Below, one piece after another: positions 1 to 7,013 of a stretch of 64,000 bases of DNA (its first letter is position 1; each line of letters begins with the position of its first letter). The DNA comes from Pseudoalteromonas arabiensis (GTDB lineage: Bacteria > Pseudomonadota > Gammaproteobacteria > Enterobacterales > Alteromonadaceae), in assembly GCF_001550155.1 (NCBI RefSeq), contig NZ_LRUF01000026.1:470374-534373 (forward strand), given 5' to 3'. The notes under the pieces were generated by a model. The model did no database searches and had not been told where the DNA came from. It saw only the letters and a list, made by a program, of their open reading frames with translations. A program made the position numbers and the translations under genes.

Positions 1-127
1 CCCACCTGAACAAAAACGTGTTGGCCAAATTATGCACCGCCTTGGTTTTGAGAAAAAGAAAAAGCTTATAAAAGGTAAGCGGCCTGCGTTTTATTTTCCG
101 CCAAAGGGGTTTTGGGATGCTAGATAA
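1..127 (+). CDS. Phage primase/helicase, C-terminal fragment (VapE/D5-like), partial
   Basis: The window opens inside an open frame (codons start at base 2, stop TAA 125-127) encoding the last 41 residues of a protein. The peptide reads as a basic winged-helix tail: R-V-G-Q-I-M followed by L-G-F-E-K-K-K-K and G-K-R-P-A-Y. Such tails close VapE-type or D5-like phage primase-helicases. Its position just before the Q-like gene and late operon fits a replication gene. Only the end is visible, so the family assignment is tentative. Confidence 0.55.
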   Translation, partial: PPEQKRVGQIMHRLGFEKKKKLIKGKRPAFYFPPKGFWDAR

Positions 128-435
128 TTATTTTAGTGTGACAGTGACATTTACCATGACCACTTGCAGCCCTTGCCATATAAGGCTTTGTCATAGTGTC
201 ACAGTGTGTCACTGTGTTTTCGCGCACACATACGCGCGCGCGTGCGAGCGGACGCATTTGATATCTATATTCTATTTAATAATGTTACTTACTAATGTAT
301 GTAAAAACACTATGACACAGTATGACAGTATGACAATACCAGTAAATACAAGGGCTGTAGCTGTCATGGTTGTGTGTCACGGTGAAAGTGAGTATGACAT
401 CAATGTTTTAAACTATTTTGCGGCGGGGATGTAGG
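128..435. other. Gene-free region with TGACA iterons, candidate phage origin or operator cluster
   Basis: No convincing gene lies here; an open frame at 117-434 has low-complexity Cys/His/Thr composition and looks spurious. The stretch holds eleven copies of TGACA or its complement TGTCA, starting at 139, 145, 189, 197, 207, 313, 323, 331, 362, 375 and 395, where about 0.5 would be expected by chance. They form two clusters flanking an alternating purine-pyrimidine run (221-246) and an AT-rich segment (about 258-312). Repeated sites plus an AT-rich segment beside a primase/helicase gene suggest a replication origin, though an operator array is possible. Confidence 0.5.
200..216. repeat. Perfect inverted repeat CACAGTG-TGT-CACTGTG
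   Basis: Seven-base arms (200-206 and 210-216) with a 3-base spacer form a perfect palindrome inside the iteron cluster. A dimeric DNA-binding protein such as a replication initiator or repressor could bind it. No protein is identified. Confidence 0.6.
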
Positions 436-795
436 ATGCAATTAGATCTAAGAGAACAGGCAGAAAACGATTTAGCACAGTGGGGCCTGTGGGCGAGAGA
501 GAAGAACTTACCAACGCTTAAGTCTCAGAACCTCGTTACATCGCGTTCAGTGAAGCTAGATATTAACGGTTGCCCTTTAGTGATTAAAGATGACTATGCG
601 CAGGTGCTTGATGCCAGTATTGCGAGAATGCGGCATTTAGATCCTACTTACCCGCTTATTGCTCGCCAATACTTTAGCTTGGGTTTAAGCTGTAGAGTGA
701 TCGCACAGAGCACTAAAATTAATAAAACAAAGGTATCTTCGATAGTGGGTGAGATAGTTAGCTGGGTTGCTAGCGATCTTATCAAAGCGGCCTAG
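436..795 (+). CDS. Q-like late antitermination protein
   Basis: A 119-residue protein resembling phage antitermination Q/ArpU-type regulators: an N-terminal W-G-x-W-A-R segment, a central Y-P-L-I-A-x-x-Y-F-S-L-G-L-S region, and a helix-turn-helix-like end. The family lets RNA polymerase read through the late terminator. The position supports this: the gene is followed by a sigma-70-like promoter (815-842) and an immediate terminator (874-905), as with lambda Q, pR' and tR'. A TTG at 418 extends the frame, but ATG 436 is the more likely start. Sequence similarity to Q is inferred by eye and context, so confidence is moderate. Confidence 0.65.
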   Translation: MQLDLREQAENDLAQWGLWAREKNLPTLKSQNLVTSRSVKLDINGCPLVIKDDYAQVLDASIARMRHLDPTYPLIARQYFSLGLSCRVIAQSTKINKTKVSSIVGEIVSWVASDLIKAA

Positions 796-814
796 ATCTT
801 TTTTTCAAAAACTA

Positions 815-842
815 TTGCTTTTGTCCGGACAGAAACTATACT
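815..842 (+). promoter_or_regulatory. Late promoter (pR'-like)
   Basis: TTGCTT (815-820) and TATACT (837-842) are separated by 16 bases, and an 8-base palindrome GTCCGGAC (823-830) lies in the spacer. It sits just after the Q-like gene and before a terminator, the layout expected of a phage late promoter under antitermination control. Confidence 0.65.
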
Positions 843-873
843 AATTCAGGTAAGCTTAGCAAAGCTACAACAT

Positions 874-906
874 AAAGCCCGAGGTTAACGCCTTGGGCTT
901 TTTTGT
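874..906 (+). terminator. Late leader terminator (tR'-like)
   Basis: A GC-rich hairpin with arms AAGCCC.AGG and CCT.GGGCTT is followed by a T run. It lies about 25 bases after the likely transcription start of the late promoter. It probably stops late transcription until the Q-like protein acts. Confidence 0.8.
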
Positions 907-936
907 TTCTGCTTTTTAGCTCACGTTCCTGTTGTT

Positions 937-969
937 GACCCGCTTTGGCTTTGCCTGAGCGGGTTTTTT
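937..969 (+). terminator. Second terminator-like hairpin before the lysis genes
   Basis: ACCCGCT and AGCGGGT arms around a 15-base loop are followed by TTTTTT. It lies just upstream of the endolysin start, making two consecutive terminators between the late promoter and the first late gene. Confidence 0.75.
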
Positions 970-983
970 CGTTTGAGGCCCTT

Positions 984-1457
984 ATGAAAGTAAACAAGCT
1001 ATTAGCCGCTGGTGTTACCGGTGTACTTGCGCTTGCAGGCGTTACGATTGCACAGTTTGAAGGTGAGGTAAGAACGGGTTATGTCGATCCTGTTGGTGTG
1101 GTTACCGCTTGCTTTGGTCACACAGCGACAGCTGAGCTTGGCAAGAACTACACAGAGAACGAATGTTTAAGTTTGTTTGCTAAAGACTTAGGCGAACATA
1201 ACAAGCAGCTGCTACGAGCTGTTAGCGTATCGATGTCAGCAAGCGAACATGCTGCTTACTTGTCATTTCATTACAACGTAGGTGCTGGGAACTTTCGTAG
1301 TAGCACGTTATTAAAACTTTTGAACAATGACCAACGAGTGAAAGCGTGTAATGAGTTACCGCGTTGGGTTTACGCTGATGGCCAGAAGTTACCAGGCTTA
1401 ATTAAGCGCCGTGAAGCAGAGCGCCAGTTGTGCTTAAGCGAGCTTAGCAATGTTTAG
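984..1457 (+). CDS. Phage lysozyme/endolysin (GH24), SAR type
   Basis: A 157-residue endolysin that cleaves peptidoglycan glycan strands. The GH24 catalytic signature is visible as F-E-G, then Y-V-D-P-V-G-V-V-T, then C-F-G-H-T, giving the Glu/Asp/Thr triad of P21-type lysozymes. The N-terminus is a short hydrophobic, Gly/Ala-rich segment (residues 4-22) without a clear cleavage site, typical of signal-arrest-release endolysins that wait in the inner membrane until holin or pinholin depolarises it. ATG 984 has a GAGG ribosome site at 975-978; the frame opens earlier but that stretch is the terminator. Confidence 0.9.
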   Translation: MKVNKLLAAGVTGVLALAGVTIAQFEGEVRTGYVDPVGVVTACFGHTATAELGKNYTENECLSLFAKDLGEHNKQLLRAVSVSMSASEHAAYLSFHYNVGAGNFRSSTLLKLLNNDQRVKACNELPRWVYADGQKLPGLIKRREAERQLCLSELSNV

Positions 1458-1878
1458 TTTAAACAAAGTATTGTTTTCAGGTTTGGGAGTGATGCTTGCG
1501 ATATCCGTGTTTCGATATTTGGGCGTTAGCGCTGAGCTTGATGAAGCGCGTGATAGTAACGAACAGCTACTCGGCACTATTCAAAGCTATAAGAATCAGG
1601 TTGAGATGCTTGCTAACAACTTAGTTAATGCAGAGAAGCAAAATAAGCGATTACTAAAAGAGCGCACTTTACTGGAACAAATTCGTGAAAAGCACCAAGC
1701 ACAACTTACCTCTATCGAAAATAAGCTTCAAACAACTAACTCACAACTTGATGCATTAAGGCTTTCGACTAATGAAACAACTAAGAACTGGGCTAATGAC
1801 TGTGTGCCTAGCGCTGTTATCAGCGTGTTCAAGTACGCCAACGCTAGAGCCTGTAATCAAAACAGTCGTACAAACTGA
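1450..1878 (+). CDS. Rz-like i-spanin
   Basis: A 142-residue protein with one N-terminal membrane segment (about residues 8-25) followed by a long Gln/Asn/Lys/Glu-rich coiled coil (about 30-110). This is the form of inner-membrane spanins, which with Rz1 fuse inner and outer membranes in the last step of lysis. It starts inside the last codons of the endolysin gene, and its 3' end overlaps the Rz1-like gene in another frame. Sequence conservation in Rz proteins is poor, so the call rests on topology and position. Confidence 0.8.
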   Translation: MFSLNKVLFSGLGVMLAISVFRYLGVSAELDEARDSNEQLLGTIQSYKNQVEMLANNLVNAEKQNKRLLKERTLLEQIREKHQAQLTSIENKLQTTNSQLDALRLSTNETTKNWANDCVPSAVISVFKYANARACNQNSRTN

Positions 1879-2056
1879 GTATGAGTTTGTGCAGATGCCT
1901 AATGAATTCATTAAACCCTGTGAGGTTAGTATTCAAGCTGTTGGAGACAATACATCCCACAGTCAGTACACAGTGTATTTAGAGACCGTTATTGATACCT
2001 GCAATGAGCAGCTATTAAGAGCGCGAGAGTGGAACAATGCGAATAGAAACAAGTGA
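1772..2056 (+). CDS. Rz1-like o-spanin lipoprotein
   Basis: A 94-residue lipoprotein with signal peptide and lipobox L-L-S-A-C-S near residue 19, then a Pro/Thr-containing periplasmic part. It begins within the Rz-like gene in the +1 frame and overlaps it by 107 bases, the nested or overlapping arrangement characteristic of Rz/Rz1 pairs. It should be anchored in the outer membrane and bind the i-spanin. In length and overlap it is closer to P2 LysB/LysC than to the fully embedded lambda Rz1. Confidence 0.85.
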   Translation: MKQLRTGLMTVCLALLSACSSTPTLEPVIKTVVQTEYEFVQMPNEFIKPCEVSIQAVGDNTSHSQYTVYLETVIDTCNEQLLRAREWNNANRNK

Positions 2057-2333
2057 TATAGCTGTGCAAAAGGCCGTCAGTGTAACGACCTACAGCGCAA
2101 GCTTAGGCACTGCAGCTGGAGGGATATTTAGCTTGAATGAGTGGGCTATATTACTGGGGATTATATTCGCAGCATTAACATTCTTAGTTAATGCGTGGTT
2201 TCAACATAAGCGTGACGAACGTGAAGCGCGTAAGCATGAAGATGATAGAGAGTTCCATCGAGCAAGAATGGAAGCGCTACAGCAAAGCGACCATGCACAG
2301 CTGTTATGTCAGCCTGATTCAGATGGTCATTAA
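2037..2333 (+). CDS. Putative holin
   Basis: A 98-residue protein with one strong membrane segment (about residues 35-55), a weakly hydrophobic stretch before it, and a very charged tail rich in Arg, Glu, Asp and His. That is the form of small phage holins. It starts within the last codons of the Rz1-like gene and completes the lysis cassette. Holin after the spanins is an unusual order, and no family signature is visible, so a different small membrane protein is possible. Confidence 0.6.
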   Translation: MRIETSDIAVQKAVSVTTYSASLGTAAGGIFSLNEWAILLGIIFAALTFLVNAWFQHKRDEREARKHEDDREFHRARMEALQQSDHAQLLCQPDSDGH

Positions 2334-2477
2334 TTTCTCTGCTCAATTGAAAAATATATTCACGGGTCCTTTGAGCAATACCCTGTATACGAAGCAAAAC
2401 TCGCGAATTTTTAACAGCTAGAACTTCCTATTAGGGGGTTCCGGTTTTTTATTGATATTAGATAGTTAGGTTTCAAA
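2334..2477. other. Gap between lysis and packaging genes, candidate cos region
   Basis: There is no gene in these 144 bases. In lambda, cos lies exactly between the lysis genes and nu1, and the terminase here is of the lambda gpA family, so a cohesive-end site is expected at or near this gap. I cannot identify the nicking sites from sequence alone. A weak hairpin with two G-U pairs and a T run (2421-2451) could be a terminator. Confidence 0.35.
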
Positions 2478-2927
2478 TTGAATCAAGTTGAAATTGCAGA
2501 ACATCTGGATATTTCAGAGCGACAACTTCGTGATGTGCTCTCACGTTTGAAGCTAGACCACAAAGTAAATTCATTGGAAGAAATTCGTTTGGCATATATT
2601 CGCGATTTGCGCGAAAAAGCCGCTGGGCGCACGCCAACGACTCATCGTCAAAAGCTTGATGAAGCAAAAACGCGCGAAGCAATCGCTAGCGCGCAAATGA
2701 AAGAACTCGAACTTTTCAAAGAACACAAACTTGTTTTAGACCGAACTCAAGTTCGCGATGCAATGGACCAGTGGACCATTATTGCTAAGTCTGAATATGA
2801 AAACTCAGTGGATAAAATCATTGCACTTATTGAAGATCAGTATGAGGTATCGATAGACCGTGAATCTATTAATGGAATCGTTGAGTCTACCTGCCGAGTT
2901 ATTGGAGATTTCCAGTTCCAATCTTGA
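2478..2927 (+). CDS. Terminase small subunit (Nu1-like)
   Basis: A 149-residue DNA-recognition subunit of the packaging motor. The N-terminal 25 residues read as a helix-turn-helix (Q-V-E-I-A-E-H-L-D-I-S-E-R-Q-L), followed by a helical region, as in Nu1-type small terminases that bind cos. The start is TTG 2478: an in-frame stop at 2463-2465 excludes earlier starts, and TTAGG at 2466-2470 can serve as ribosome site. The 3' end overlaps the large-subunit gene, suggesting coupled translation. Confidence 0.75.
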   Translation: MNQVEIAEHLDISERQLRDVLSRLKLDHKVNSLEEIRLAYIRDLREKAAGRTPTTHRQKLDEAKTREAIASAQMKELELFKEHKLVLDRTQVRDAMDQWTIIAKSEYENSVDKIIALIEDQYEVSIDRESINGIVESTCRVIGDFQFQS

Positions 2928-4929
2928 CGATCTTATCAAAGAGGTAGCTGATGGGTGGTTGCCAGTAGAGCGCTTACCAACCAAAGAGTGGTTAGAAACT
3001 TACTTTAGGCTACCAGCTGAAGACTCAGACTTTTCAGGTTTATATAACGCTGATTTTGTTCCTTACTTTTGGGGCGTAATGCATGCTTTAGATAATGAGC
3101 ATGTTGAGTTCATTGGGTTAACTAAAGCCGCTCAAATTGGCTGGACCATGCTGTTGTGTGGGTGGTTATCTAAAAATATATGTGTTGAACCAAGTCGCAT
3201 GTTGGGTCTGTTCCCTAAAGACTCTAAAGCAACAGACTTCATGGAAGAAAAATTTACACCTTGCGTCGAGGCTACGCCTGAGCTAGCAAAGCGTGTTGAT
3301 GTATCAACAAGCCGTAAGTCGGGTAATCGAAACAATAAAAAGAACTTTCCTGGTGGTTCACTTAAGGTATTTGGTTCTAACTCTGTTTCAAACGTTAAGT
3401 CGACACCTTCGCCAGTTGTTGTCGTCGAAGAACCCGATGACACAAATGACAGTGTAGGTGATCAAGGTGATGCTATTCGCCTGGCAAGAGAAAGGAACAA
3501 GCGCTTTAGAAAACGCAAGTTTGTATTAGGTGGAACCCCTAGTGTGGCTGGCCTATCAAAAGTTGAGCACTACGTTAACTTAGGCTCACAAAGAGTATTA
3601 CCGATCATATGTCATGAATGTGGCGAATCACACATTCTTGATTGGGAAAATGTGAGCTGGATCGAAAAAGAAGATGGTCCAGTTCATCCCATCTTTGGAC
3701 GCCACTTACCAGAGTCTGCATTATATGCGTGTCCTCATTGTGGGTCGGCCTGGTCTGATTGGCAGCGTCAGCAGAATATATTTAACACCTGCAAAAATGC
3801 AAAAGAGGCGGGTGATGAGTTTTGTGGCTGGGTAGCCACTGTTGAAAATGACGGTGTAGTTGAAACCTTTAAAGATTTGTCTGAGCTGTACGTATGTATT
3901 CCAGGCTCATCAATAGCCAGTATTGTTCGTGATTACTTAGAAGCTGAGTACGAAGCGAGGTTAGGGGATGAGAATGGCCGTATTGTTTTTCAAAACTCAA
4001 AGCTTGGTAAGCCTTATGAGTACAAGGATAAAGACTCACTTAACCATGAAGAGTTGCAAGAAAAGGCGGAAGACTACCCTGAGTTAGTTTGCCCAAGAGG
4101 TGGGCTGATTGTTACTGCTGGTATCGATGTTCAGCATGACAGACTTGCTATTATCATCAGGGCATTTGGCAGGAATGAAGAAAGCTGGCTAATGCTTTGG
4201 CGAGAAATAGCCGGCGATACTGCAGATAAAAATGACCCTGTTTGGAAAGAGTTGGACGGGATCTTATTTAGTGGTTTTCAGCATGAGTCATTTGCAAACT
4301 TACATTTAAGCGCAGTAACTATTGATTCATCAGACGGTTCTACGAACCACTCTGTCTATCATTGGGTAAGAACCTGTAGCGCTAAACATCGCCGTATCTT
4401 AATTATGGCAGGCAAGGGCGATAGCCATGATAACGGCAAGCGAGAAATATTTCGTTTGCCACAAAAGTTAGACCATAACAATGCGCGTAAGGCTACTAAA
4501 GCTGATAAACATGGCGTGCAGGTTTATATGGTTGGTACACACAAAGCAAAGGACCTGATCTCTAAACGGCTAAATGGGACAAGTGCTTATATGCACAGCT
4601 ATTCAGATGCCCGAGTCGATTATTGGGAGCAGGTTACATCGGAAATAAAAGCGCCATCAAGAAACTTACGTGGTGCTCGAATTTGGCAAGTAAAATCAGG
4701 CCGTCGAAATGAAGCGTTAGACTGCGAAGTTTATGCATTGCATGCGGCAATGGCCACAAAAGTTCACACTAAAAAACCTAAAGATTGGGACTTGTTAGAG
4801 CAACGCTTGTCTCAAATAGATTTATTTGCACCTCAGCAAGAAGAAACAGAAGTAGTTAAGAAACCAATGAAGCCCAAGCGTTCTAGTCAACGCACTGGGC
4901 GTGGTTCAGGATTCATTTCAGGTCATTAA
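2860..4929 (+). CDS. Terminase large subunit (lambda gpA family)
   Basis: A 689-residue packaging ATPase/nuclease, close to lambda gpA (641). The ATPase half has a divergent P-loop (K-A-A-Q-I-G-W-T near residue 88) and a Walker B strand V-V-V-V-E-E-P-D-D. A C-x-x-C pair near residue 250 and another near residue 290 (C-P-H-C) look like a zinc-binding insertion. The nuclease half begins at A-G-I-D-V-Q-H-D. ATG 2860 overlaps the small subunit by 68 bases; a later Met at 2872 is an alternative start. Confidence 0.95.
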   Translation: MNLLMESLSLPAELLEISSSNLDDLIKEVADGWLPVERLPTKEWLETYFRLPAEDSDFSGLYNADFVPYFWGVMHALDNEHVEFIGLTKAAQIGWTMLLCGWLSKNICVEPSRMLGLFPKDSKATDFMEEKFTPCVEATPELAKRVDVSTSRKSGNRNNKKNFPGGSLKVFGSNSVSNVKSTPSPVVVVEEPDDTNDSVGDQGDAIRLARERNKRFRKRKFVLGGTPSVAGLSKVEHYVNLGSQRVLPIICHECGESHILDWENVSWIEKEDGPVHPIFGRHLPESALYACPHCGSAWSDWQRQQNIFNTCKNAKEAGDEFCGWVATVENDGVVETFKDLSELYVCIPGSSIASIVRDYLEAEYEARLGDENGRIVFQNSKLGKPYEYKDKDSLNHEELQEKAEDYPELVCPRGGLIVTAGIDVQHDRLAIIIRAFGRNEESWLMLWREIAGDTADKNDPVWKELDGILFSGFQHESFANLHLSAVTIDSSDGSTNHSVYHWVRTCSAKHRRILIMAGKGDSHDNGKREIFRLPQKLDHNNARKATKADKHGVQVYMVGTHKAKDLISKRLNGTSAYMHSYSDARVDYWEQVTSEIKAPSRNLRGARIWQVKSGRRNEALDCEVYALHAAMATKVHTKKPKDWDLLEQRLSQIDLFAPQQEETEVVKKPMKPKRSSQRTGRGSGFISGH

Positions 4930-4931
4930 TT

Positions 4932-5453
4932 ATGTCAGAACCAAAGAGCATCATTGCTGGTACCAAAGTTGTTTGGACAGCTCAATTTACTGGCGATGAA
5001 GGCGATGTGTCTCAATTTCAGTATGTTCTCTTATCAGAACAAAACCGAGTATCAATTGATGCAACCTTTGCCGCAGGCGAAGTAATTGTAAGCATGAGCT
5101 CAGCTGATAGCGCAGCTATTCAAGCAGGGCATTACACCTGGCATTTAATCCAAACGTTACATGGTGAGAACTATCAGTTAAATGAAGGACGCATAGAAGT
5201 TAAAGCTGATCCAACAGCAGCTCAGACAAGCACTGTATTAACTCATAACGAAAAAATGTTAGTTGCAATACGTAAGCGCTTAGAAGGGCGGGTTTTAACT
5301 GATCATGAAAACTACAGTATTGACGGTCGTAGCTTGTCGCGCATTCCATTTGAGAGTCTCAAGAAGTTTGAAAATGACTACGCCTGGAAAGTTCATAACG
5401 AAAAAGTAGCACGCGGTGAAATCACTCGCCGACGTTCAATTAGGTTTCGGTAA
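4932..5453 (+). CDS. Putative head-tail joining protein at the gpW position
   Basis: A 173-residue protein between terminase and portal, the place of lambda W. Residues 1-100 look beta-rich and resemble a small Ig-like module. Residues 115-173 (I-R-K-R-L-E-G-R through the tail R-R-R-S-I-R-F-R) resemble gpW-type joining proteins in size, a helical stretch and an Arg-rich end. The two-part architecture would be an extended form of gpW. The W assignment comes mainly from position and is not certain. Confidence 0.5.
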   Translation: MSEPKSIIAGTKVVWTAQFTGDEGDVSQFQYVLLSEQNRVSIDATFAAGEVIVSMSSADSAAIQAGHYTWHLIQTLHGENYQLNEGRIEVKADPTAAQTSTVLTHNEKMLVAIRKRLEGRVLTDHENYSIDGRSLSRIPFESLKKFENDYAWKVHNEKVARGEITRRRSIRFR

Positions 5454-5458
5454 AGATT

Positions 5459-7012
5459 ATGGGTTTATTGGATAAGATACTGGGGCGTGGTGATAATACT
5501 CAGCAACAAGCGCCTGAAGTTCGTGACTACGAACAACCAGAGCAAGCTTCACGAAAGTTATCACCTCAACAAATTGCGGCACAAAAACGCTATGCTGCAT
5601 CTAAATCTGATCGTTTGTTTAAAAACCCTATCGGTTATGGGTTAAGTGTTGATGAAACCTTGCGAAGAGATGTGGAGCGCTTACGAGCTGCAAGTCGATC
5701 TGCAGGTGAAGACGTTGGGTATATCAAGAAGTACTTTGGCATGGTGCAAACGCATATTGTCGGGGATAAGGGCTTTCGTCTTCAATCGCAGATACGAAAT
5801 GCGCAAGGAGAGCTTGATAAGGATGCGAATAAATCTGTCGAGTTAGCTTATAAAGAGTTTTGTCGTAAAGGTTTTTGCGAAATATCTGGTCGTATGAATA
5901 TGACCGAAGCTGACCAATTGATAGCGAAGACCGTTAGCCAAGACGGTGATATGTTGATCAGGCATATAGACAACGCACCTAATAAGTTTGGTTATGCTTT
6001 TCAGCTTATAGAAGCTGATTTGCTCGATGTTAATCTCTATAAAGTCCTGTCTAATGGCCACGTAATTAAAATGGGGGTTGAGCAGGACGGTTTTGGTCGT
6101 CACCTTGCGTACCATATTCTTACCAATCATCCAGGTGAATATACGTGGTCTACGGGCGGTAGACGATATATTCGGGTACCTGCAGATGAGATTGTATTGC
6201 CATTCCCTATGTGGCGCCCAGGTCAAACACGAGGCGTGCCCTGGGCCCATGCGTCGCTATTAGATATGCATGACATTCGTGGTTTTCGTGAAGCAACACT
6301 TGTTAGTGCACGAGTCGGTGCAAGCAATATGCTTATTTATGAGCGGGACCCGGATCAGCCACCTCCTGAAGATGACGAAAATTGGGAGAATGGCGAGTTT
6401 ATTCAGGAACTCGAACCAGGTAAAAGTAATGTGGTACCAGATGGTTTCAAAGCCAGAGAAAGCCGCTTTGACATGCCTGATGATTCAACAGGTGATTTTC
6501 AAAAAGCAATCTTGCGTGGTGCAGCAAGTGGGGTAGATGCAAATTACAATGTTCTAGCAAACGACTTTGAAGGTGTTAGTTGGTCAACCTTAAGGCAAGC
6601 TGTCATTGAAGACCGTGAGCATTGGAAACGCTTGCAAGGTTGGTATATCAGCCAAATCAAGAATGTTATTTATGAGCGCTGGCTTCGTAACGCGCTCATT
6701 AGAAATCAAATTAAAAGTTTGTATGCTTATGATCTAGAGCGTGCAAATCATTATCAATTTTATGGCCGTCGGTGGCAGTGGGTTGACCCACTCAAAGACG
6801 AACAAGCAATTTCAGAAAGCTATAAAAACTTCACTGTTAACCCAATGGAAGTTCTTCAAGACAAAGGCCTTGATCCACAAGAACTCGCTGAGGGTTGGCA
6901 AAACTTCTTAGAGCTAATGGGCGACAACATTCAATTAGCTCAATCTATCGGCCTGATCAAAGGCTCATCGGTTAAGGCCAACGAACCCCCTCCAAAAGAA
7001 GACGAGGAATAA
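5459..7012 (+). CDS. Portal protein (lambda gpB family)
   Basis: A 517-residue portal, near lambda gpB (533), forming the dodecameric DNA channel at the capsid vertex. Family-typical stretches include D-x-x-D-M-L-I-R-H near residue 160, L-I-E-A-D-L-L-D, the conserved R-P-G-Q-T-R-G-V-P-W segment near 253, and G-V-S-W-S-T-L-R near 375. The C-terminal tail is Glu/Pro/Lys-rich. It directly follows the W-position gene and is 1 base from the protease/capsid gene. Confidence 0.95.
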   Translation: MGLLDKILGRGDNTQQQAPEVRDYEQPEQASRKLSPQQIAAQKRYAASKSDRLFKNPIGYGLSVDETLRRDVERLRAASRSAGEDVGYIKKYFGMVQTHIVGDKGFRLQSQIRNAQGELDKDANKSVELAYKEFCRKGFCEISGRMNMTEADQLIAKTVSQDGDMLIRHIDNAPNKFGYAFQLIEADLLDVNLYKVLSNGHVIKMGVEQDGFGRHLAYHILTNHPGEYTWSTGGRRYIRVPADEIVLPFPMWRPGQTRGVPWAHASLLDMHDIRGFREATLVSARVGASNMLIYERDPDQPPPEDDENWENGEFIQELEPGKSNVVPDGFKARESRFDMPDDSTGDFQKAILRGAASGVDANYNVLANDFEGVSWSTLRQAVIEDREHWKRLQGWYISQIKNVIYERWLRNALIRNQIKSLYAYDLERANHYQFYGRRWQWVDPLKDEQAISESYKNFTVNPMEVLQDKGLDPQELAEGWQNFLELMGDNIQLAQSIGLIKGSSVKANEPPPKEDEE

Positions 7013-7013
7013 T

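Noticed and set aside
117..434. 105-residue open frame in the iteron region
   Set aside because: Cys/His/Thr-biased sequence driven by the repeats, no ribosome site, overlaps the end of the primase gene and start of the Q-like gene.
2188..2421. Two small open frames overlapping the holin gene
   Set aside because: They overlap the better-supported holin in other frames and have no recognisable features.
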